A stretch of 12,619 nt of DNA from Ectocarpus siliculosus. Its lineage: Eukaryota; Sar; Phaeophyceae; Ectocarpales; Ectocarpaceae. Shown here in pieces: positions 6,088 to 12,619 of the stretch. Position 1 is the stretch's first letter. Every line of letters begins with the position of its first letter. The stretch covers positions 58,920 through 71,538 of the forward strand of contig FN649754.1 of assembly GCA_000310025.1 (NCBI GenBank), read 5' to 3'. The translations under genes were made by a program, and so were the position numbers. Under the pieces are notes generated by a model. The model searched no databases and was not told where the DNA came from. It saw only the letters and a program-made list of their open reading frames with translations.

Positions 6088-7921
6088 ATGGCCGATCCCG
6101 ATTATGGCCAGCATGCTGGCGCATCCTCCGGCACCCAGCGCACGCCACGTCCATTGAGTGGGCACCACACACAGACCTCGATGAACAACTATCTGCCGAA
6201 TGACGGCGGGGGTGGTGGAAGTAGTAGCCGTAGCGGTAATGGTGGTAGTGGTAGCGTCGAAACGCGAACCGCCGAGCGGGAGACGGATGTACACAAACTG
6301 CACTTTCCCAGCGACATACCAGCCGATGTTAAAACGGCTATCCTAGACTACCAGCCGCCGAATGGGTACTCGATCTGTTCCATCCACAACGTCAAGTCGA
6401 AGCCGAGCTTCATTTGCTTTTGGGGCGTGCGGGTCTCCAAACTGCTGGACGGCAAGAAGAAGAGTCACTACAAGTGCATGGCAACACACACCTGCCGTGC
6501 GACCAACAAACTGCTATCTTGCTCGGGGTCGACCACTGGGGCTACGGAGCATTTGAAGAAGGTCCATGACATCGAGAGCGCCACCAGCGCCGACGACAAG
6601 AAGTGAGTGCTTTCAGTTCTAGGAGGTGATGTTTCTTGAATTCATACTCCATCGAGTTTTTTTTCTGTTGGATGGGGTGTCTTGTTTCTGTGGTGCATGT
6701 ATTGGCGTTTCTGTTGTGCATGTGTTGGCGTTGGCACTGGCATTTTCCATGACGAGACTTGCAATCGATGAGTTACAATCGATGAAGTACTGTTGGTGGT
6801 TGTTGTGCTTGTCACGCTGAAAACAATAACGCGCCAATCGTCCGCTGGTTGTAATCTTGCTTGCGAAAAAAATGCAGAAAGCAAGACACGTTGGACAAGG
6901 TCGACCAGGTCAAGCAGAGCATGATCTACAACTCCGACAAGGTCCGCCACAACATGCTCGGCTTCACGAAAGCGTTCGTCATCTACGCCGCCACCTCTTT
7001 CAGGCTGGTAGAGCAAGTGCCAATCCGCCATTGCCTCGGAGTGATGGTCCCCAAGGACGAGCTCGAACCGGCCCGTCTCAACAACAAGTCGGTAAGTCTT
7101 TCAGTTCATGAGGAATCTCTGGGGGAATATGTGTGGTGGTGTGTTGCTGTGGACCAAGCTCCTTATATCTTGGATGATAAGGCTAAGAATAGGACCGATC
7201 GCCGGCGATAAGGTGGGTTTTAGGGCCTATCGATAGGAATTGGCGAACGCAATAGGTTTGTAGCTCGGCTTGTTGATGATTTTGGCAGAAAACGATAGTA
7301 TTCGGAGACACTTGTCGATATCCTATGATGCCGATCAACGCAGTCGCCGACACACATCACCCTTTGTTGGCGAAGACAGGGTTGGGTGAAACATGCGGTC
7401 AGTTGTTGTACGTCCAATAGGATCTTATCGCCGGCGATCAACAGCTATCGTTGGAAAGCAATAAGTTGGCGAAGAACCGGTCGATGCTGATCGCACTCCG
7501 CGATACTGTTTCGACATGACATGTCGATGCCCATCTGTCAATGACGATAAGATCCCATCACCAGTAAGAAAGCCTGTCGATTTTAAAAGTGTCTACGTGT
7601 GTCTAAATATCTTTTTGTCTCCTCACCTCACATGTGTATCACACCCACGCTGCACTCTCTTAGGCCTTGCGGGGGGCTTTTGAATCTGATTGTCACGTAG
7701 ACTGCTGTGCTGTGCCGTGCTGTGCCCCCCTCTCACGTAGACTGCTGTGCTGTGCTGACAAAGGGCGCCGGCGGCGCCGATTTTGCGACGACGACGAAGG
7801 CATCGCCAACGACACGACGAAAGACACTCCGGTGGAGGAAGACCCCAGGAGGGAAGCGGAGACCATCATGGAGGCGTGGCTCGCAGCTCAGGTGGTTATT
7901 GCATTTGCGCATGGGTTGTAG
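6088..7921 (+). CDS. BED zinc-finger protein, hAT-transposase-like N-terminus, three-exon model
   Basis: Proposed exons are 6088-6602, 6878-7091 and 7664-7921, giving 328 residues; phases agree at both junctions. The ATG at 6088 has a strong Kozak context (ACCACCATGG); an earlier in-frame ATG (6022) has a poor one. Residues 40-56 are a Gly/Ser linker. A BED-type DNA-binding zinc finger follows: aromatics F108 and W112, then C130-x5-C136-x18-H155-x4-H160 in the context YKCMATHTC...GATEHLKKVH. Exon 2 (residues 173-243) includes FVIYAATSFRLVEQVPIRHCL, which resembles the segment after the BED finger in hAT transposases. Exon 3 ends in an acidic stretch and REAETIMEAWLAAQ, vaguely like a region near the hAT C-terminus. 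The RNase-H-like catalytic core and the dimerisation motif are not visible. It may be an internally deleted hAT copy, a regulator, or a domesticated DNA-binding protein. Exons 1-2 are well supported; exon 3 is weaker. Confidence 0.6.
6603..6877 (+). other. Intron 1 of the BED gene
   Basis: The donor is AA|GTGAGT at 6603 and the acceptor ATGCAG at 6877, giving 275 bases. Without splicing the exon 1 frame stops at once (TGA at 6604-6606). Exon 1 ends two bases into a codon and exon 2 supplies the third, so the frame carries on into the hAT-like segment. The 3' end is not strongly pyrimidine-rich (an A-run precedes ATGCAG), which lowers certainty slightly. Confidence 0.65.
7169..7550. repeat. 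Right cluster of TATCG/CGATA motifs (in intron 2)
   Basis: The cluster opens with CTTGGATGATAAG (7169-7181), the same 13-mer as at 5326-5338. Nine TATCG/CGATA sites follow within about 345 bases, including the perfect 12-bp palindrome CCTATCGATAGG (7226-7237). GATAAG and CGATC words are also frequent. The motif content matches the left cluster, with exons 1 and 2 of the BED gene between them. Confidence 0.7.
7197..7439. repeat. 16-bp inverted repeat with palindromic core
   Basis: GATCGCCGGCGATAAG (7197-7212) and CTTATCGCCGGCGATC (7424-7439) are exact reverse complements 211 bases apart. Each contains the 12-bp palindrome ATCGCCGGCGAT, so each arm could bind a dimeric protein on its own. Both arms lie in intron 2 within the right motif cluster. 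Confidence 0.85.
7693..7754. repeat. 22-bp direct duplication, 40-bp period
   Basis: TCACGTAGACTGCTGTGCTGTG occurs at 7693-7714 and again at 7733-7754 (22 bases, exact). Each copy carries a CACGTAG end that resembles a splice acceptor, the second after a C-rich tract. In the gene model the duplication lies in exon 3 and yields a Cys-rich stretch, which makes the start of exon 3 the least secure part of that model. Confidence 0.85.
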
Positions 7922-8035
7922 TTTTGCTGTCGGCCTCGGCGACACGGCCTGTACGTGGAACAGTGATTGAAGCCAGTCCAGATCAGCCCCCCTCACCCCA
8001 CCCGTAGGTGGTGGTGCCGTGGGGCTTCATGTAAA

Positions 8036-8041
8036 AATAAA
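8036..8041 (+). terminator. Candidate polyadenylation signal of the BED gene
   Basis: AATAAA lies 115 bases after the proposed stop (7919-7921). Two TGTAA words (about 8030 and 8060), which serve as poly(A) signals in some algae, lie close by. The position suits the 3' end of the gene model. Confidence 0.35.
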
Positions 8042-9253
8042 TGAAAACACCCAAGCGCATGTAAACCTCTGTCCCGGTTCAAAGCACTGCTCTACTGTCT
8101 ATACATAGTTTCCAGCACATGGTTCGGTGCAAAAATTACTTTATGACATTGTTTTACGTACATTCAAATGCGCGAGTTGGGTACCTGTTTTTGGAGAAAC
8201 TCCAAAGGGGGCTCTAATTCTGAGAAGAAACACACCTCCATCGGTTTGTTGAATAGGCGTTTCGATAGTATTTTTTGCTTGCCAATAATCCACGGGCTCG
8301 TGACTGGGTTCTTTCTGGATCTTCCGCGTTTTTTTTTGTTCTGCCGGGACCGAATAGACCGATGAGTCATGAGACACACACACACGACACCTGCACTTGA
8401 ACGTTTGCACGTTTGTTTGCGCACCAACAGGTTCCCACATGGGTCAACCGCACGCACCCCATGGTGCCACAAAGGTTTAGTGCCCAACAGCAGCGTAACC
8501 CTCACGTGAAGAATGTGATGAGTGACCGATAACTACACTGACTGCTGTACTGCTGTATGTAGGTGCTGTCGGAAACCGGAGGAGAGAGAGAGGAGAGGGC
8601 GCCGTATTTCTTTACCCCAAACACGATTACATGGTGATAGTCTACATGGATACAGCAGCAGCAGTAGAGATACATCGCATGCACAGCAGTTCTACCCCGC
8701 CGCCGATGCAGCACACTGGCGCAAGGCATGGCACCGCCTCCAATGCCACTTGGTTGGGTGGTAAATCCAGCGGAGACAAGAAGCACACACGCACGCGCGT
8801 TTGTTTGTTGGATGCATGCATGCGAAACGAAATGAAAAAGCACCAGCAGCAGCAGCAGCAGCCCGCCGCAGCAGCAGCAGCAAGCACGAGCCGCGCGAGA
8901 GATAAACTATGCCTTGTGGTGGCGGTTGGTTGAAGACGGACAAGGAATACACTCGAACACACACGCGCGCAGGAGAACTCGGGGAGAGGCCTCGTAAGCT
9001 TGGCCTTCAGTTCTGCAACCACATTCCGAAGGCAAGGAAGAAGGCACACAAGTCAACAGCGAGAGCATGCTTTATCGTACCAGATAAAGACAGGTTTTAT
9101 CATGCCTCCTATCGTGCCTGTAGTCACGAAAACCCTCTCAAAAACGCGAAGGCACGGGGGCGGGTGTCTCTTTTTGACACTTTGTCACTCCGCCACAGCC
9201 TGCCAGCACAACAGCAGCAACAACAGCAGTACAGCAGTACCAACATCACCACC
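8042..9253. other. Gene-less stretch and 5' flank of the downstream gene
   Basis: Many short overlapping frames occur on both strands but none carries a recognisable domain. The region holds a CA run (about 8379-8391), a CAG array (about 8844-8882), a CAG/CAA array (about 9208-9240) and a CTGCTGT-rich segment near 8540-8560 that is partly inverted near 8650. The last few hundred bases are likely promoter or 5' leader of the gene starting at 9254. An AG end at 9010 (GGCCTTCAG) could be a leader-intron acceptor. Confidence 0.5.
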
Positions 9254-10509
9254 ATGGACCCAGAGGACATCGCTCAGTTCTGGGAGGCCAAAGCGGCTGA
9301 GTGGGACCCAGTGAATGCTCCCCTAGTTGTGTGGGACGAGCTGGTTCTCATCGCGGACACAACACCCCAGCTCCTGCCCGAGGCGACATCTGCTGCAGCC
9401 AGGGCGGTTGGGAAGCGGTTCTGCTGCCACGGGGACAACGAGCCCCAGCCCCTCCCAGACATAAGGGACCTGGCAGCAAGGAGGACCGCAGCTCAGCAGC
9501 ACCCCGGACTCTGCGGGTACCACCACTCCCGCTGGATCGGGGATGTAGATTTCTCAAAGGCAGCCGAGAGGAGCTCGGGGGGGCAGGTCACAGCGAAGCG
9601 TCTGAGGAATCAAGTAAGTATAGTACAATTGATATTTGGCAACCCCACAAATGATGGGCTGCTGACCCAGATCGGTTGTGCACCTGCTGTGCGCGTTGCA
9701 CCTCGTGTATTATAGGTGTGCTTCACGTTCAGCTTTGTTTGACATGGTGGCTTGTAAGAGTGCTACAACAGCAGTACACTAGGCCCACAAACTTCAACCT
9801 GGACTAACGTGCGTGTGTTTTTCGAGCCTGCGGATCAATGCAGCTGCCAGACAGATCATATCACCACACGAAGTAGGACAGGAAAGAGGGATGAGAGACC
9901 TGAAAGACGCGTTTACAGCAACCCTATCCCTATGAACCTCCGCAATGCTCAGCAAATGCTCTGGAAAGACAAGCGGCGCCCAGCGCGTCGACTCCCCTTT
10001 TGAGACAGATATGGTGTTATCTTCCGTATCAGTTAGGTTGGAGACTCTCCCATTTCGTACGAATAGGCTGGCAGCCCGCAGCTTTGTACTCCCCGCATTA
10101 GACAGTAGTAGGGGTAACGATGTACTGGGGAGGCCGAGCATAATTTTCTGTCTTGTCCGAAGTTAGGTTTTGTAATCCGAACGGGCGGTTAGTAGTCCGA
10201 ACGGAGAAAAAGACGCACGCGCCGCCCCATTGCGTGAACGTCTGTCTCTCACAGATACTGCATGCCACGTAACGTTTGTTGGCTCTCCATTTTCCCACGA
10301 AAGACTGGAGTGCACGCTCTAAAAAAACAAGCCTACGTCGTCGTTTTTTCCCCCGCAACGTGCAGGCTTCGTTCGACGTGAGCACCCGCCTCAACGCGAG
10401 GGGTCGTGGCGTTCAAATCACGAGGAGGGACTGCTTCACGCAGGCGTGCCGCGCGGTGTGGCCGGGAGACGAAGCCATACCAGCGGCCATTGCGGAGGCA
10501 TTGTCGTGA
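9254..10509 (+). CDS. Unrecognised two-exon gene, 167-residue Cys/His-containing protein
   Basis: Proposed exons are 9254-9613 (120 codons) and 10366-10509 (47 codons plus TGA). The ATG has a strong Kozak context (ACCACCATGG), the donor CAA|GTAAGT and acceptor GTGCAG are good, and both ends are phase 0. I do not recognise the protein. Residues 1-30 are acidic and Trp-containing (FWEAKAAEWDP). Residues 57-91 contain C57, C58, H59 and then H83, C87, H90 and H91, a possible metal-binding arrangement. The second exon is basic (about 122-141) and then has C143, C148 and VWPGDE before an Ala-rich end. No signal peptide or membrane span is seen. Read without splicing, the frame would stop at 9715. 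It lies about 1.2 kb after the BED gene on the same strand and could be an accessory gene of a mobile element or an orphan host gene. Confidence 0.55.
9614..10365 (+). other. Intron of the 167-residue protein gene
   Basis: The donor GTAAGTATAG at 9614 is a near-perfect consensus. The acceptor at 10365 (CAACGTGCAG) follows TTTTTTCCCCC, a clear pyrimidine tract. The intron is 752 bases. Frames inside it on both strands are short and lack recognisable domains. Its length is unlike that of compact-intron fungi. Confidence 0.6.
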
Positions 10510-10547
10510 TTCTCGAGCGCGTGTTTTAGGCTGATCATGGAGCCTGA

Positions 10548-10573
10548 GGGGTGGGGTGGGGGGGTGGAGAGGG
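10548..10573 (+). other. G-rich tract, potential quadruplex in 3' UTR
   Basis: About 40 bases after the stop codon the sense strand reads GGGG-T-GGGG-T-GGGGGGG followed by T-GG-A-G-A-GGG. Four or more G-tracts with one-base loops suit a stable G-quadruplex in DNA or in the mRNA. A regulatory effect is inferred, not shown. Confidence 0.6.
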
Positions 10574-11775
10574 TTTCGTACTTACAAGAGTTTCGAGCAG
10601 ACCCTCAAGGTTTGCGCTTGGCTAGTTTGCAGGGCGTCGTGCCCCCGCATGACTTTGAGTTCGCTGGGTTTGTCGTTCAATTCGCTGGGGTTATTTGGAG
10701 AAAGAGTGCTGCAAGGCACAACTCGGTGGAACAACCGATGGTGCAATGGTGTGATCTGAAAATTCCGTATGTTTCGTCGCATGTTGCAGGCGCACTCGCC
10801 GGGAGATGTGTATTGCATTTTCGCAGAGATCAGCGCCTTGGTTTCGAGATGAAGAAATGGAATAAACATGGAACAAATGATCTTGCAAGTATTCACGACT
10901 TGATCGCATGAAGGTCTCCGGAATGTCTGTCATTGGCACACGGTTGGATTCCGATGCCGTTTGCGGTCTCTGAACTACTGGTGAGCACCACCGGCACGTG
11001 GTGTGTATGACGTTGTCGCACGAAAGGACTAGACTACACCGCACGCAGTGAAAAAACTAAAGTGCCAGGAAAACGTTGTTTATCTAGATGCCGAAGACTT
11101 CTTTCGATTTTATCTGCAAACCTTGGTATCTGCAAACCTTGTACACTTCGTACTCCATTCCTTGTCTACGTGCGAACATGTCTGTCGACCAAAGCACGGG
11201 ATACCGACGCCAAACCTAAGGCTCTTGCCACATAGGTTTCGGGTTAAAAACGACACACAACGAGCGATACACGAGCCGTGGCTAATCGCAACAACACTGA
11301 CAGTAGTTACAAGCGAATGGGGGCTAAAGGGGGGGGGGCTAAAAACTCACTACCGCAGGTGACACCGCCGGCGCCCACCAACAGTTGCCCGACAAGCACT
11401 CTTCACCGCATATCCCGGAGGACGCTTCAGACTCTAAAGACACACGCTTTCAGAAATAGCGCGGAATAAAAGACCTACAATATTGTGATTCAGTAACTTG
11501 CACTTTATCTCGCAAGGATGAAAACGATCGTACTTCGACCGCTACATGATACAGATGGGTGGTAAACAAGTACACAACACAAACGCCCCACACTATAATA
11601 CCACTGCTATCGGGAAGACACAACAGGTAAACGACGGAGTAAAACATTTTCATGACGGACGGGAAGATGATGCGCTACGATCAGTCTGCCTGCCAAAAAA
11701 TATGTCAAGGGACCCTTACACGAGTCGATCCCTGTTTCCTCCGCCCGAAACACTCGCAACAACAACAAAAAACGG
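10574..11775. other. Gene-less stretch, including the 3' flank of the piggyBac gene
   Basis: Open frames on opposite strands at 10537-10911 (plus, 124 residues) and 10582-11044 (minus, two frames) overlap without recognisable domains. The plus one starts inside the G-rich tract region and is more likely 3' UTR. A G5 run and a G10 run separated by CTAAA occur at 11319-11338. The only TTAA between about 10570 and the piggyBac stop is near 11244 (GGGTTAAAAACG). It is the sole candidate for a piggyBac-type TTAA target at the left end of that element, but no terminal inverted repeat could be checked. Confidence 0.45.
10861..10866 (+). terminator. Candidate polyadenylation signal of the downstream gene
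   Basis: AATAAA lies about 350 bases after the stop at 10507-10509. It is the first good match in the 3' flank, but the distance and the short motif make it only a candidate. Confidence 0.25.
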
Positions 11776-12619
11776 TCACGAGCACCAGTTCATATCCTTC
11801 CGTGTCCTTTTTCCGAACTTCGAGGCCTCCCGTTCAGCCCGTGCGGCCCTAGCGTGCCTCGCCGGGTTCTCGAAGCATCCCTTGCACATCAAAACCCCCC
11901 CGCCCCCCTCCCGCCCTGCACCGCAGAACGCCTCGCAGGCACACCCTTTTCTTGTCGTTTTCTTGCATCCGGGGTACATGCACTTGCGTTTTGTCTTAAT
12001 GTGAACGCTCCCCCAAACGTCCTTCGGGGGTTCCGTATCTTTGACCTGTCTCCCCCCCTTGTTGAGGCTACCAACACCGCACCTCCCCATGAGCTCCGTC
12101 GACATCTGTTCGTCCCAGTCCGACCTCTCAAGATTGGCCAACCTGCGGAGCTCCTTCACCACTCCCTCCAACTCCATCGACGACTCAAGGTCTAGGTCTC
12201 CTCTCTCGAGCCTCTCCTTCGCTTCACCGTCCCAGAAGGCTACCAAAGCCTTGAACATCACGAAAATGTTGGTGAACGTCTGCTCAATCTTGGCCTCCAT
12301 CACTCGCCGCCAGTAGTTCGTGCACGCCTTGTGGTCATGGGCGTGGGAACCATTCTGTTGGTCGGCCGTATCTACTCCCCCCATGTTGGCCACGTAATCC
12401 TTACGCATCCACGGCTGCTGTAGCTCCATGGGTTTCCCCTTCTGCCCAGCTTTGCGCAGGCTGGACACGCACGAAAAGGGGCAGGCAGGCGGGGGGCAGG
12501 CGGAACACATGGGTCAGGCACCACACTTGCGGCTGCGGCGACGACGAACTGGATGGAGGTCGTCGGACGTAGCAACCTATTTTTACCCCGGCGTAGCATC
12601 AGCCCCTGTCAACACTACA
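11776..12619 (-). CDS. piggyBac-type transposase, C-terminal part (open at right edge)
   Basis: Proposed exons are 12619-12587 (partial) and 12460-11776 on the minus strand, with the stop TGA at 11778-11776. The product would cut and paste DNA at TTAA sites in the nucleus. The key motif is DYVANMGGVDTADQQ, matching the GGVD..D region that carries the third catalytic Asp and the Asp three residues on in piggyBac. NYWRRVMEAKIEQTFTNIFVMFKAL fits the following helices. A Cys-rich C-terminal domain follows (C-x4-C, C-x-C-x3-C, C-x2-C and a His), in the context KRKCMYPGC...MCKGCFENPARH, as in the cross-brace zinc domain of the family. The first two catalytic Asp residues and the DNA-binding N-terminus lie right of the window. 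No frameshift or stop is seen in the visible coding part. Family assignment is confident; activity is unknown. Confidence 0.85.
12461..12586 (-). other. Probable 126-bp intron in the piggyBac gene
   Basis: The transposase frame is blocked upstream by a TGA (12516-12514) and further stops, yet a donor (GGG|GTAAAAAT at 12586) and an acceptor (GTGTCCAG at 12461) after a long C/T-rich tract (about 12515-12463) join two frames in phase. The joined protein reads VVLTGADATPG then LRKAGQKGKPMEL, leading into the GGVD motif, plausible for the segment before this motif in piggyBac. The alternative is an older frameshift or nonsense decay. Confidence 0.5.

Larger units (their letters stand above)
7092..7663 (+). 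other. Proposed intron 2 of the BED gene
   Basis: The donor TCG|GTAAGT at 7092 is a consensus match. The best acceptor is CTCTCTTAG at 7663 after a pyrimidine-rich stretch (TCTTTTTGTCTCCTCACCTC). Both ends are phase 0. Two later AG ends (7700 and 7740, both CACGTAG) are not phase-compatible with exon 2. The intron (572 bases) contains the second TATCG/CGATA cluster and the inverted repeat described below. If exon 3 is wrong, the donor may instead lead to an exon that has been lost. Confidence 0.5.

Noticed and set aside
8141-8440. Minus-strand 99-residue frame with PIQQTDGGVFLL, reminiscent of the Ulp1 protease motif around DCGVF
   Set aside because: The catalytic Cys position is Gly, the spacing is wrong and no upstream His/Asp motif is seen; most likely coincidence.
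8642-9049. Minus-strand frames of 90-135 residues with Ala and Cys runs
   Set aside because: The runs come from translating the CAG array near 8844-8882; no other protein features are present.
10537-10911. Plus-strand 124-residue ORF after the orphan gene
   Set aside because: It begins beside the G-rich tract in the probable 3' UTR, has no recognisable domain and overlaps equally long frames on the other strand.
12372-12599. Minus-strand 75-residue frame beginning at 12599
   Set aside because: It is out of frame with the conserved piggyBac motif and lies largely in the proposed intron.

Overview
The window looks like transposon-rich DNA from a eukaryotic nuclear genome. The evidence is GT-AG introns whose phases fit across exons, Kozak-like starts (ACCACCATGG), CAG/CAA/CGA microsatellites, an LTR-retrotransposon Gag, a BED zinc-finger protein of hAT type and a piggyBac transposase end. 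I see no bacterial operon, Shine-Dalgarno site, rRNA, tRNA or CRISPR array. The mix of TE families, the long introns and the CAG-rich, fairly GC-balanced DNA would suit a stramenopile such as a brown alga, but that is a guess and no host marker gene is present.

Layout, left to right. (1) 1-1665, minus strand: an uninterrupted 555-codon retrotransposon Gag that runs off the left edge, with its leader and a probable 5' LTR (from about 1806 rightward) carrying a 15-bp internal repeat. (2) 2500-3380: a three-copy degenerate GC-rich repeat, hairpins and a compound CAA/CGA microsatellite. (3) 3380-5290: mostly non-coding, with a short GCAACCTA array, a hairpin and one doubtful ORF (4510-4947). (4) 5290-8041: a plus-strand gene model (exons 6088-6602, 6878-7091, 7664-7921) for a BED zinc-finger protein related to the N-terminus of hAT transposases but with no visible catalytic core. 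Two dense TATCG/CGATA clusters occur here, one upstream and one inside intron 2, and each contains the same 13-mer. (5) 9254-10509: a second plus-strand two-exon gene for an unrecognised 167-residue protein rich in Cys and His, followed by a G-rich tract. (6) 10570-11775: no gene seen. (7) 11776-12619, minus strand: the C-terminal part of a piggyBac-type transposase, including the GGVD-TAD motif and a Cys-rich C-terminal domain, with a probable 126-bp intron; the N-terminus lies beyond the right edge.

How the parts relate: the Gag and piggyBac genes each belong to their own mobile element. The BED gene and the small downstream gene share strand and start context and lie about 1.3 kb apart. 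They could be two genes of one element or unrelated neighbours; the sequence alone does not decide. The most unusual feature is the hAT-like BED gene without a catalytic domain, flanked and interrupted by clustered palindromic TATCGATA-type sites.
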